A stretch of DNA of 64,000 nt from JAFECT01 sp963838235. Lineage in GTDB: Bacteria > Pseudomonadota > Alphaproteobacteria > Caulobacterales > Caulobacteraceae. The position numbers were made by a program, and so were the translations under genes. Below are positions 53,649-64,000 of the stretch, piece after piece. Every line of letters begins with the position of its first letter. Position 1 is the stretch's first letter. Location: contig CAWIQJ010000005.1 of NCBI GenBank assembly GCA_963838235.1, forward strand, positions 1,580,419 through 1,644,418, written 5' to 3'. Below the pieces are notes generated by a model. It was not told the DNA's origin. It ran no database searches and worked only from the letters and a program-made list of their open reading frames with translations.

Positions 53649-54927
53649 ATGCGGCGGGAAACCATCGCCATCCACGCGGGCTTCGACAGCGATCCCGCGA
53701 CCGGGTCGCTGGCGACTCCGATCTGCCAGACCGCGGCCTATTCCTTCGACAGCGCTGACCACGCCGCCGCCCTGTTCAATCTGGAAGCCGACGGTTATCG
53801 CTACAGCCGCATCTCCAACCCGACCGTGCGCGTGCTGGAACAGCGGGTCGCGGCGCTGGAAGGCGGCGCGACGCCCTGGCGGTCAGCTCGGGCCAGGCGG
53901 CGCTGCACTACGCCATCGCCAATGTCGCCGACCACGGCGGCAACATCGTTTCCGTGCCTCAGCTCTACGGAACGACCCACTCGCTGTTCTCCCACGTCCT
54001 GCCGCGCCAGGGCGTCACCAGCCCGTTTCGCCGAAACCGACGCGCCCGACGCCATCGCGCGCCTGATCGATCAGGACACCCGCGCGGTGTTCTGCGAGAG
54101 CGTCGGCAACCCTGCGGGCAACATCTGCGACCTCGAAGCCATCGCCAAGGTCGCCCACGCGGCCGGCGTGCCGCTGATCGTCGACAATACGGTGGCCACC
54201 CCGGTGCTGCTGCGCCCGATCGAATATGGTGCGGACGTGGTGGTTCACTCGCTTACCAAGTTCATGGGCGGCCACGGTACGACCCTCGGCGGGGCCATCG
54301 TCGATGCTGGCACGTTCGACTGGGGGACAACACGCCGCGCGCTTCCCCCAGTTCACCACGCCCGACGAGTCGTACCACGGCCTCGTCTATGCCGAGCACT
54401 TCGGCGCCACGGCGTATGTCGCGCGCTGCCGCAGCGTCTATCTGCGCTCCACCGGCTCGGTGCTGGCGCCGATGAGCGCCTTCCTCCTGCTGCAAGGCAT
54501 CGAGACCGTCGCCCTGCGCGTCGAGCGCCACGTCGAGAACGGCCGCAAGGTCGCTGAATTCCTCCGCCGCGATCCGCGCGTGGCCTGGGTGAACTACGCC
54601 GGCTTCGAGGACAGCCCCTATCACGCGCTGGCGTGCAAATATCTGAACGGGAAGGGCACGTCGCTGCTCACCTTCGGCGTCGAGGGCGATCTCGACGCGG
54701 GCAAGGCCTTCTACGACGCGCTGAAACTAGTGAAGCGGGTGGTGAACATCGGCGACGCCAAGAGCCTCGCCTGCCACCCGGCCTCGACCACGCACCGGCA
54801 GATGCCGCCGGCGGACCAGATCAAGGCCGGCGTGCGGCCGGAAATGATCCGCATGAGCGTCGGCGTCGAGCACATCGACGACATCCTCGAAGACCTCGAT
54901 CAGGCCCTGGCGGCGGCTGTCCGCCTG
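53649..54927 (+). CDS. metY: O-acetylhomoserine sulfhydrylase (MetY), cut by the inversion point, three frameshifts
   Basis: A PLP enzyme of the Cys/Met metabolism family: MRRETIAIHAGFDSDPATGS, YSRISNPTVRVLEQRVAALEGG, the PLP lysine in HSLTKFMGGHGTTLGG (Lys near 204), and HPASTTHRQMPPADQI. It forms homocysteine from O-acetylhomoserine and sulfide. Indels at about 53,876, 54,024 and in the G run near 54,325 break the frame; the mirrored copy resolves each. The sequence reverses at 54,927, so the true C-terminal residues are uncertain; family length suggests only a few are missing. GGGAG precedes ATG 53649. Confidence 0.85.
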
Positions 54928-54950
54928 CCGGTGCAGGCCTGCGGCGACTG
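54928..54950. other. 23-base spacer at the inversion centre
   Basis: The two arms meet as exact complements up to 54927 and from 54951. The unique spacer between them contains the 10-base palindrome GCAGGCCTGC. A short non-palindromic spacer of this kind is typical of fold-back read or strand-switch chimeras. Confidence 0.8.
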
Positions 54951-56225
54951 CAGGCGGACAGCCGCCGCCAGGGCCTGATCGAGGTCTTCGAGGATGTCGT
55001 CGATGTGCTCGACGCCGACGCTCATGCGGATCATTTCCGGCCGCACGCCGGCCTTGATCTGGTCCGCCGGCGGCATCTGCCGGTGCGTGGTCGAGGCCGG
55101 GTGGCAGGCGAGGCTCTTGGCGTCGCCGATGTTCACCACCCGCTTCACTAGTTTCAGCGCGTCGTAGAAGGCCTTGCCCGCGTCGAGATCGCCCTCGACG
55201 CCGAAGGTGAGCAGCGACGTGCCCTTCCCGTTCAGATATTTGCACGCCAGCGCGTGATCGGGGCTGTCCTCGAAGCCGGCGTAGTTCACCCAGGCCACGC
55301 GCGGATCGCGGCGGAGGAATTCAGCGACCTTGCGGCCGTTCTCGACGTGGCGCTCGACGCGCAGGGCGACGGTCTCGATGCCTTGCAGCAGGAGGAAGGC
55401 GCTCATCGGCGCCAGCACCGAGCCGGTGGAGCGCAGATAGACGCTGCGGCAGCGCGCGACATACGCCGTGGCGCCGAAGTGCTCGGCATAGACGAGGCCG
55501 TGGTACGACTAGTCGGGCGTGGTGAACTGGGGGAAGCGCGCGGCGTGTTGTCCCCAGTCGAACGTGCCAGCATCGACGATGGCCCCGCCGAGGGTCGTAC
55601 CGTGGCCGCCCATGAACTTGGTAAGCGAGTGAACCACCACGTCCGCACCATATTCGATCGGGCGCAGCAGCACCGGGGTGGCCACCGTATTGTCGACGAT
55701 CAGCGGCACGCCGGCCGCGTGGGCGACCTTGGCGATGGCTTCGAGGTCGCAGATGTTGCCCGCAGGGTTGCCGACGCTCTCGCAGAACACCGCGCGGTGT
55801 CCTGATCGATCAGGCGCGCGATGGCGTCGGGCGCGTCGGTTTCGGCGAAACGGGTGGTGACGCCCTGGCGCGGCAGGACGTGGGAGAACAGCGAGTGGGT
55901 CGTTCCGTAGAGCTGAGGCACGGAAACGATGTTGCCGCCGTGGTCGGCGACATTGGCGATGGCGTAGTGCAGCGCCGCCTGGCCCGAGCTGACCGCCAGG
56001 GCGTCGGCGCCGCCTTCCAGCGCCGCACCCGCTGTTCCAGCACGCGCACGGTCGGGTTGGAGATGCGGCTATAGCGATAACCGTCGGCTTCCAGATTGAA
56101 CAGGGCGGCGGCGTGGTCAGCGCTGTCGAAGGAATAGGCCGCGGTCTGGCAGTCGGAGTCGCCAGCGACCCGGTCGCGGGATCGCTGTCGAAGCCCGCGT
56201 GGATGGCGATGGTTTCCCGCCGCAT
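54951..56225 (-). pseudogene. mirrored copy of metY
   Basis: Leftward copy of the gene at 53649. It contains a G-to-T change that turns the codon for Glu in PDESYH into a stop (about 55,509-55,511), and a missing base near 55,800, but keeps GGADALAVSSGQAALHYAIA and TFDWGQHAARF in frame where the left arm is broken. Confidence 0.85.
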
Positions 56226-56460
56226 CTTAACGCTCCCGTACCCTTCGCAGGCGTGCCGTTTTGGCGCCTGCAAGCGCCTTTGAGCGTGTGGGTTGCAGGA
56301 TACGCGCCAGAGGGGAATTGCGGTCACGCCTCATTCCACGATCGTTCGGGAGCTTGTAAGCGTGGCGTTAACCACGCACCTCACCGTCCGCGCAAATCTG
56401 GCTTGGGCCTTGCACGTTTCCTCGCGCGCGACCGGCGCAGTGTTTCATAGCGGTCCGTCC

Positions 56461-58258
56461 ATGGCCTCGAACGCGTTGCAGTCCAGTCCTTGTGAGACGC
56501 CGGCCGCCGAGCCTGCGTCGCGGGCCTGGCTGCGTGCGCTGGAGCGGACGGCCAATATCGATCGCGAGCCCGAGTGCATCCTGTCGCGTGTGATCGAAGA
56601 GGTCGCTCAGCGAACACCGGACGCCCCGGCGCTGCTGTCGGAGCGGGAGCGGTTCACCTATGCCGACCTGGTCGGCCGCTCGCGCCGTTACGCCCGGTGG
56701 GCGGTTAACCAGGGCGTGACCAAGGGCGAGGTGGTCGCCCTGATGATGTCCGAACCGGCCCGAGTATATGGCGATCTGGCTCGGGATCGCCAGTGTCGGC
56801 GGGGTGGTGGCGCTTCTGAACACCAGCCAGACCGACCGATCGCTCGCCCATTCCATTGCGGTCGCTGCGCCGAAGCATCTGATCGTCGACGCGGTCTTTG
56901 CGGACGTTGTTAACGACGCGCTCGCGGGCTCGGTCGATCGACCGACTATGTGGACCCACGGCGCGGGCGACCGCCGTATCGATACCGCGGTCGAAGTCCT
57001 GTCCGACGAGCCGCTGACCGACGCCGAGCGCCGCGAGGTCACCCTCTCGGATCTCGCGCTGCTGATCTACGCCTCCGGCGCCACCGGCCTGCCCAAGGCC
57101 GCGAGGGTCAGCCACCACCGGCTGATGAGCTGGAGCGGCTGGTTCGCCGGCATGATGGGCGCCGGGCCGACCGATCGGCTCTACAACTGCCTGCCCATGT
57201 ACCACTCGACCGGCGGCGTAGTGGCCACCGGAGCGGCGCTGGTTGCCGGCGCGTCGGTGGTGGTCCGTGACGGCTTCTCGGCGCGCGCTTTCTGGGACGA
57301 GGTGGTGCGTTGGGACTGCACCCTGTTCCAGTACATCGGAGAGCTCTGTCGCTATCTGCTGGCGGCGCCGCGACATCGGCGGAGGCTCGCCACCGCCTTC
57401 GCCTGTGCGCCGGCAACGGCCTGCGCGGGACGTATGGCTGGCGTTTGAGGCCCGGTTCGGATTCCGAAAATCCTGGAGTTCTACGCCTCGACCGAGGGCA
57501 ACTTCTCCCTGTTCAACGCCGAAGGGGTTCCCGGCTACGTCGGCCGCACGCCTGCGTTCCTGGCGCATCGCTTTCCCGCCGCGCTGGTGCGGCTCGATCC
57601 CGTGACGGGCGAGCCCATGCGCGACGTGCTCGGCCGCTGCATAAGGTGTGCGACCAGCGAACCCGGCGAGGCGATCGGGCGCGTGGGCGCCAAGGGCTCC
57701 AGCCGTTTCGAAGGCTACACCGACGCCGCCGCGTCCGAGCGCAAACTGCTGCATGACGTCTTTAAATTGGGCGACCTCTGGATGCGCACCGGCGACCTGA
57801 TGCGCCAGGACGCGGGCGCCTTCTACGCCTTCGTCGACCGCCTGGGCGACACTTTCCGCTGGAAGGGCGAGAACGTGTCGGCGAGCGAGGTTGCGGAGGC
57901 CGTGGCGGGGTGTCCGGGCGTGGTTTCGGCAGCGGTCTATGGCGTTGAAGTGCCCGGCGCGGAAGGCCGTGCCGGGATGGCGGCGCTGGTCGTTGGGGAC
58001 GGGTTCGACGTTCCGGCGCTGCGCGCGCGGTTGGCGCAGCGCTTGCCGGACTATGCGCGGCCGCTGGTCCTGCGGTTCGTGCGCGCGCTCGACCACACGG
58101 GCACGTTTAAGCAGCAGAAGGGCGCGCTGCAGAGCGAGGGTTTCGACCCGTCGCGGATCAATGACGACCTGTGGTTCGACGATCGCGAGGCGGGGGCGTA
58201 TGTGCGGTTGGACGATGCGCACTACGAACGGATCGTGAGCGGCGCGGCGCGAATATAG
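56461..58258 (+). pseudogene. mirrored copy of the adenylate-forming ligase
   Basis: Rightward copy of the gene at 51612-53412. Frame breaks near 56,750 (PNRPEYMA lost) and near 57,370-57,460, but the P-loop stretch SDLALLIYASGATG is continuous here, with T changed to A in IYTSG. Confidence 0.85.
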
Positions 58259-58336
58259 TCGCGAGATTGCCTTATTTCTCTCCTCTCATCCCGGCATTCG
58301 CCGGGATGAGCGGAAATAAAAATGGTCTTTGGCGGT

Positions 58337-59295
58337 TCAGGCTGACTTGCGCAGGGGTCGGACCGCAAATGCTTCTCGCACCTCAGCGCCGATCTGGTCG
58401 GCCGCCTTCATCGCATAAGGGATCGTGCGCGGCATGGCGTAGAAATAGTGAACCATGCCGGTGTGCCGGCAGACCGATGTCGTGACGCCCGCGTCCGACA
58501 GGCGTGCGGCATAGGCTTCGCCTTCGTCGCGGAAGGGGTCGTACTCCGCCGTGTGGATGATCGCGGGCGGGAGGCCATGCAGGTCTTTCGCCAGCAGCGG
58601 GGACAGGCGCGGGTCCTGTGGGTCGCTGCCGGCGCCCAGGTAGAAGGCGAGGTCCTTTTCCATCGCGGCGCGGTCGAGGAAGTAGCCGTGGGCGAAGTCG
58701 CGGCGCGACGGGGCCTCGCGCGCGAGGTCGAGGATGGGGCAGATCAGGAGCTGGAGCGCGAACCGCGGGCCGCCGGCGCGCACGGCGGTCTGGCACACGG
58801 CGGCAGCGAGGCCCGCGCCGGCGGAGTCTCCGGCGACACCCACCCGCGTCGGGTCGAGGCCGAAGGCGCACGCGTTAACCGCGATGTGGACCGACACCGC
58901 CCAGGCGTCGTCGACGGCGGCGGGAAGGGGTGTTCCGGCGCGCGGCGGTAGTCGACCGCGATCACCTTGCACCCGGACGCATTGGCGAGCCGGCGGCAGA
59001 CGCCGTCATGGGTGTTGAGGTCGCCGGCGACCCAGCCGCCGCCGTGGAAAAAGACCAGGCCGGGGAGCAGGCCGGGCGAGGCGCCCATCGGCGTATAGGC
59101 GCGCGCGGCAAGCATGCCCGCGCCGCCGGGAACGTAAAGGCTGTCGATCGACGCAACCTCACAAGGATCGTAGTCGGCGATCTTGGCCAGGTCCTCGAGC
59201 GCCCGACGGCGGTCGCCGGGACCGGTATAGGTTTGGCTAGCGCCGGCGGCGCCGAACATGGCGAGGAAGCGCGCGGCGTGGCGGTCGAGCGGCAT
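58337..59295 (-). pseudogene. mirrored copy of the alpha/beta hydrolase
   Basis: Leftward copy of the gene at 50574. It preserves VHIAVNACAFGLDPTRVGVAG and GDSAGAG, which are shifted in the left arm, but has its own missing base near 58,930. Combining both copies gives a full frame. Confidence 0.85.
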
Positions 59296-59308
59296 TAACC
59301 GTATCCGC

Positions 59309-59574
59309 TCAGCGCGCCGGCCCGAGCGAGCCGACCAGGCGCTCGATCGCGACAATGGAACGGAAGTTGTCGGGGGTCATGTCCGACTGCGGAATTTCGA
59401 TGTCGAACTCCGCCTCGACGCCCAGCATCAGATTGACATGTCGAGCGAGGTCAGGCCGCTTTCCAGCAGGTCCGCGCCCGGCGCGCCCGCATTGGACCCG
59501 CGGCGGCGCGCCAGCATGGCGCTCACGAATTCCGCGATCCGCGATTTGTTCGAGACCATCGATCCGTCGGCCAT
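59309..59574 (-). pseudogene. mirrored copy of the ACP gene
   Basis: Leftward copy of the gene at 50294. A missing base near 59,437 shifts the frame inside LDMVNLML, just after the phosphopantetheine serine, so this copy could not be functional as read. Confidence 0.85.
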
Positions 59575-59792
59575 CGTCGTCCCCGAGGCTGTGAGCGCGC
59601 GCCCATCGTGGGACAATTCCCCCGGCGCTGCGGCGTTCGGTGAGGGGAATTGCAAGCGGCGGGCCGAGGCGCAGGCGCACTTCGCCCTTCGCGCTCCGGG
59701 CGAAAATGGGACGGTTAAGACGGCACATCGCTTGCGGGGACATGCGGGGAGGGAGGGCCTCGCCGGTCTCGGATTGAGCCGAGGGGCCAGCC

Positions 59793-61065
59793 ATGTCGAA
59801 GCCGAACCTGAAGATCCGCCGACGTCGTCCATGTCGCACCCGAGGCGGACGACGATTCCGCCGTCAAAAGCCGGCGATATCCTCACCCCGCGCCGGGGCC
59901 GGCAGTTGGCAGCGGTGGCCACGCTGCACGCCGATGTGGTCGACCGCGACACGCAATTCCCGGGGGATCGCGGGCAAGCGGAGGAAGAGGGCTTGTTAAC
60001 CTCATGGTCCCCGGCGCATCTCGGCGGCGAGGGCGCGAGCCTCACCGACACGTGGCCGGCTACTGCTACGCCCTGGGTGCGGCCTGCGCGACCGCTGGCA
60101 TGATCTACGCCATGCACCAGGTGAAGGTCAGCTGCGTCGTAGGCCACTGCGGCGACAGGCCCTAAAGGACCTGCTGGGCTGGCGCACGAGCAATTGCTGT
60201 TTGCCTCCTCCACAACTGAGGGCAAGAAGGGCAGCAATTATGCAGATTCCCATCACAACAAGATGAAGGTCAACCACAACGTGTCCACGTGGCCTGACCC
60301 GCGAACGCCAGCGTCATCTCCTATAGTAAAGGTGTACAGGCCAACGCCGTGATCACCACCCCCGCGCGCCGGCAAATTGCTGAGGCAGACAGGCCGCGAG
60401 CAGGTGCTGGTGGCCCTGATGAAAGGACGTGCCGCCTAACACGCGCGCCCCGGGAAACCCTCGCATGCACAGCACCTGCAGCGCCAGGCTTTACGGCTCA
60501 AGGCGGAGGCCAACACCCCGAACAAATACTACCCACCGCCTATAAAACCATCCACGCTAAGAGCATGGTCCCCGCCGCGGGCCTTCTCTGGTCGTCCGCC
60601 TGCAGACCGTGGCGTCCGGCGCGGTCGGAGCGCGCGCGCCGCTTCCATGCGTCGGGCCGCCCGCGGCGGCGGCGGTGGGGTCCCACCAGGCGCGGCGCGC
60701 GCGGCCCCGCGGCCACCAACCTCAACGCCTCCTGCGCAGCCTGGTCGCCGGCTTCGCTCACGCGCTACGAAGCCGCGAGCGCGCGAAAGCAGCGAGGCCC
60801 TGACCTCCATTGATTTCCACACCGCGATCAGCCTTCTGAAGGTCAAGGCGTCGGACGCGGTCGGCCGTCGGTGATCAGCGGCCTGCGCCCGCCGCCGGCC
60901 TCTCCGGGTTCTCGCAACGACACCGACGTGTAATCGGCGGCGCGCTGCGCGACATCCTGTCGAGCCCGATCATGATCGACGACGACCGCATCCTCGGAAA
61001 CCTAGCGAGCTCGGTCCTGGTGGCCGGCGCGGCGGGATCGCTGCGGGACAGAGGCCGAAATAACA
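59793..61065 (+). pseudogene. mirrored copy of the acyl-CoA dehydrogenase-like gene
   Basis: Copy of the gene at 48823-50067 with many frameshifts, stops and unrelated-looking stretches (for example 60,230-60,560). Only short pieces such as SLTDTWPATATPW-type and PIMIDDDRILGNLASSVLVAGA are still readable. Confidence 0.8.
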
Positions 61066-61085
61066 ACCGTCTCTCCGGAGAACTC

Positions 61086-61996
61086 ATAAGCACCAACGCC
61101 GAGCGCACGAAGAGGAGCCTGTGCGGAAACCCTGTTTCACGCGATGGGCGCAGACGGCGTCTATGCGCGCGCCGCTGTTTATGAAGACACGGTCGAGGCA
61201 ATGAGCGCCCTGATCACGCGCTATCGCGACCCGCGCGCGGAGGGGATCGGCTTTTCCGCGGTGATGAGCCGCGCCATCCTCGAACGATCCGGGGGGCTGA
61301 AGAGCTTTCCCAACCTGCTGGGCTGCGTCAGCTGCCTGCACGGCTCCGAGCGGGAGATTCGTGACGTCGTTTCCGGGTTCGAGGCCGGCGGCGACTGGAC
61401 GGCGTCACTCGGCGCTGCCGATACCAGTGCTGACGCCTGCGGCCCTGTTATTCGGTCTATCCTATTGTAGCTGGGGCGGGGGCCCGTGGCTGCGGGCGGT
61501 CTGATCTTCGACGTCGCGTGCGACTGTTTTCGCCGTGAGCCGTCGAAGGACATCGACCGCCTGCAGTCCCTTCCCCATGCGCGAGTACGTCTGTATCGGC
61601 ACGCCGGATGAAAACCAAAACACGGCTCGGACTGGATCGAGCGCGCCGAGGGCATAGCCGACCTGCTCGAGCTGCCGTATACCGTCGACGTGGCGTCGAC
61701 GAGCCTGTCTTCGGCCGCGGCGGCCAGATCATGGCGATCAGCCAGATGCAGCAGTCGCTGAAGTTCGAACTGCTCATCCCGACGCATTCGGAACGAGAAA
61801 CCGACCGCGTGCATGAGCTTCAACTACCACCGCGACCACTTCGGCGAGACCTCGGGCATCCAAGACGAGTTCAGCGAGACGATCCACACCGGGGGGTCGC
61901 GTTCGGCATGGATGGCCGCGGCGGTGGCGCTGTTCGGGAACGGGCTGGATACGGAACAGTGGCCGGCGGGCGTTCGGAGCGGCGTTGCGGATGTGA
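61086..61996 (+). pseudogene. mirrored copy of the amino acid:carrier-protein ligase
   Basis: Copy of the gene at 47864-48793. The start codon is altered (ATG to ATA), the frame is kept for about 100 residues (LPNLLGCVSCLHGSEREIRD region) and then lost at several points, including inside motif 2. It ends at the TGA corresponding to the real stop. Confidence 0.8.
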
Positions 61997-62293
61997 GGCG
62001 CGACACCGCGGTCCTCTAATCCGCGAATTTGGGGTGGCGCGGGCCTCCTTACCGCATTTCCCGCACAGTCGTGCGGTCCGAGCCCATTCCAGGCATTGCC
62101 TTCCGTCTACCCCAGATTTATCGGGTACTCGACCGATTCCCTGGCCAAATAAATCACCTTGGGCATGGTTAAGACCTGCCTAGTTGGGCGGGGCCGTCGC
62201 GCGGTTCTGTAGGCGCGCCGGCCGGACGGGGTGAGCGAGGGGGGCCGCTTTGAGTTTTCGGGGGTATGCGTCAGGCGCGGCCTGGAGGCCGCT

Positions 62294-63416
62294 GTGCGCT
62301 GGACCATATGTGCGGGAGGCAAACCCGTGCGCCAGCTGAAAGGATGCGCTGCCGATCGTGGGCGCCATCCTGGTGGTGCTGGTCGCCGCCGCGATCCTGT
62401 TCCCGTTCGCGCGCGACCAGCTCGCCAAGCTCGATCGCGGACCCTATCCCGGCGCGATCAAGGCCGAGGGTGTGATCGACAACGACGCGGCCGGCGGGAC
62501 CTGCGTTTACGTGTTTCAGAGGTGCCCCGCAGGGGGGGAGACACTTCCGTGCACGAAGGCGATTTTCGGGTGAGCGCGAGCCAGCCAGCTGCTTCGCGCT
62601 CGACGACAGCGTGCAACGCGCCACCACCGAGACCTGCGCCGACAGGCGCTCGCCGCCGACGCGACCCTGCGCAAGCTGAAGCGGCACCACGCAAGGAACA
62701 GGTGGCCGTCGCCAAGGCCCAGGTCGACCAGGCCAAGGCCGCGCTGAAGGCGGCCGTGGACCGGCGCGGACACTTGGACGCGCTCCGCCCCGGACCTCGA
62801 TGCGCGCTCGATCACAAGGGTCCCTGAAGGCGCCGCGGACGCGGTCGGGTCGGCTGGGACCGGGGCGGTTCGAAGTGGCGCAACGCCAGCTCGACCTGCT
62901 CAACGCGGGGAGAAGCCCTCAAACACTCAGAAACAGGCAATACGGTCACAGCCCTATCGCGCCTACGACAGCGGCAAGGGGGGGCTCGGTGAGTATTGTG
63001 GTGCGCGCGCCGTTCGCCCGCGCGGTAGACGACCGGTGAACCTGCCCAAGGGCGCCTCCTATCGCGCCGCGGTTCGGCGTGTTACCCGGCCACGCGAGAT
63101 ATCTGTCCGCGGTCTTGCTGACGCGCGACACGCCGACGGCCATAGGTGCGCGCCTATGTGGACCAGGCGGCGGAATGGAGAGGATAACCCACAGAGAAAG
63201 TAGGATGATGATCGTGCGCGGCACTAACGCACACATTCCGCTCGATTTCGCAGGGCGCAGCCGCAGGTGACGGCGCGCGTGGCGCTGACGCCCCAGGACA
63301 AGGACAAGGGCGATCCGCGGGGCCTGCTGGTAATCTTCCGAGCCGAAACCGGGCGCGAGGACGCGGCTCTTGCCCGGGGCAGCTAAGTCGATGTCTCTGC
63401 TGTCCTGGACCGCTAG
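62294..63416 (+). pseudogene. mirrored copy of the HlyD gene
   Basis: Copy of the gene at 46454-47560. The N-terminal membrane segment (ILVVLVAAAILFPFARDQLAKL) is still readable, while the coiled-coil and barrel parts are broken by many indels. It overlaps the TolC copy as in the left arm. Confidence 0.8.
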
Positions 63417-64000
63417 ACGCGCCGCGCTCGGGGGCGCGCTGCGCTTGCGGGTTGCGTGGTCGGCCCGAACTACGCGCCGCCGCCGCCGCCGAAAATCAAA
63501 GCCTACGGCGCGGGTCCCGCCGACAAGCGGCTCGATGCCGATGGTGCCGCGCAACAGGTGGAGCTCGGCCGTCCGACCAACCCCGAATGGTGGACGCTCT
63601 ACACGCTTCATCCGTGCTCGACGACACCTGGTAGCGCGGGGTTGCGCGACAGCTGCGACCCTCCGCCGCTCCGCGCGAGGCGCTGAGCGCGAGCCGGCAC
63701 GAGGTTGAGGCCCGGCGCGCGGGGGTTGTTGTGGCCCGCCGGCGCGCTGGCGGCCAATGTGGGGCCGCGCCGCGGCAACCCGGCGGCGATCGGTTTCCGC
63801 GCCGGCGGCACTTATTGTTATTCAGCTCTATACGCTGGACGCGTCGGTTTCCTACGCGGTCGACCTGTTCCGCAGCCACAGGCGACGGGTGGAAACCCGG
63901 CGGCGGAGGCGCAGAAGGACATCGGTACACGGTGGCGCATCTTTCTCCTGTTGACCGGATCTGGCTCGCCATTTATTACACCGTTCACTGCTGGACGCTG
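63391..64000 (+). pseudogene. mirrored, truncated copy of the TolC-like gene
   Basis: Copy of the first part of the gene at 45025-46476, starting MSLLSWTARRAALGG and cut by the end of the window. The lipobox frame is lost by an early indel. Confidence 0.8.

Larger units (their letters stand above)
45855..54927 (+). repeat. left arm of a 9-kb inverted duplication
   Basis: This arm reappears in reverse complement at 54951-64000. Near the centre position x corresponds to 109,878 minus x; the offset drifts by about 11 bases over 8 kb because of indels. Genes here read far better than those in the other arm, so it is the reliable copy, though not free of errors. Confidence 0.9.
54951..64000 (-). 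repeat. right arm of the inverted duplication, increasingly degraded
   Basis: The arm reproduces metY, the ligase, the hydrolase, the ACP, the flavoprotein, the aaRS-like ligase, HlyD and TolC in mirrored order. It is nearly exact up to about 58.9 kb, then accumulates frequent indels and substitutions, and by 60-64 kb no gene keeps its frame. The end of the window maps to about 45.86 kb. The error gradient argues for a low-quality read or amplification artefact. Confidence 0.9.

Noticed and set aside
59793..63416. Second functional copies of the carrier-protein genes and HlyD
   Set aside because: These are mirrored copies full of frameshifts, part of the fold-back arm.
54928..64000. Biological telomere hairpin or linear replicon end
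   Set aside because: A hairpin telomere centre would be symmetric and error-free on both sides. Here the spacer is asymmetric and the error rate increases only in one arm.

Overview
The window looks like chromosomal DNA of a high-GC alphaproteobacterium, most likely a Caulobacteraceae relative (Caulobacter/Phenylobacterium type). The reasons are high GC with strong third-position bias, a TonB-dependent receptor of the Caulobacter/Xanthomonas type, short GC-rich intergenic palindromes, and small conserved proteins typical of that group. Assignment is by recognition of protein families only. The sequence is probably an unpolished long-read contig end: about a dozen single-base frameshifts interrupt otherwise good genes, and they become denser towards 55 kb. 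From 54,951 onward the sequence is a decaying reverse-complement copy of what precedes it.

Layout. 0-13.6 kb is mixed housekeeping and accessory DNA: the end of a CocE/NonD hydrolase, a BON-domain protein behind a perfect FNR/FixK box, tRNA-Val(CAC), a GST, a CoA-transferase, an enoyl-CoA hydratase, a divergent GIY-YIG/DUF2239 pair with a shared palindromic motif, a VIT-family transporter, a 2-oxoglutarate oxygenase fused to a thioredoxin-like domain, a large FkbH-like protein, and a divergent SRPBCC/TetR pair around a 34-bp palindrome.

13.6-30.6 kb is a coherent pectin/hexuronate utilisation locus. It holds an esterase, KDG kinase, a TonB receptor, kduD, kduI, uxaC, a LacI-family regulator, uxaA, a tagaturonate/fructuronate reductase, a pectate lyase, a FAH-fold hydratase and exuT. 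Pectate lyase products enter through the receptor and ExuT. Unsaturated uronate goes through KduI/KduD, and saturated galacturonate through UxaC, the reductase and UxaA. Both converge on KDG and its kinase. A shared operator of the form TGACACCGGT-NNCM precedes most transcription units and probably binds the LacI protein.

30.6-54.9 kb contains a fused aspartate kinase-homoserine dehydrogenase without room for ACT domains, a class IV aminotransferase, an aquaporin, a pyrophosphatase, and two carrier-protein gene sets. The first (38.4-43.5 kb) has a TPP enzyme, an acyltransferase-like protein, an ACP, an adenylate-forming ligase and an SDR. The second (47.9-53.4 kb) has an amino acid:carrier-protein ligase related to seryl-tRNA synthetase, an acyl-CoA dehydrogenase-like flavoprotein, an ACP, an alpha/beta hydrolase and another adenylate-forming ligase, next to metY. 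A HlyD/TolC-type export pair sits between them. The second set is the most interesting biology in the window.

54,951-64,000 is the inverted copy of about 45.86-54.93 kb, arranged around a 23-base spacer. Near the centre it is almost exact. Towards the end it is full of indels and substitutions. I treat it as a fold-back read or amplification artefact, so its genes are listed as degraded copies and should not be counted as real loci.
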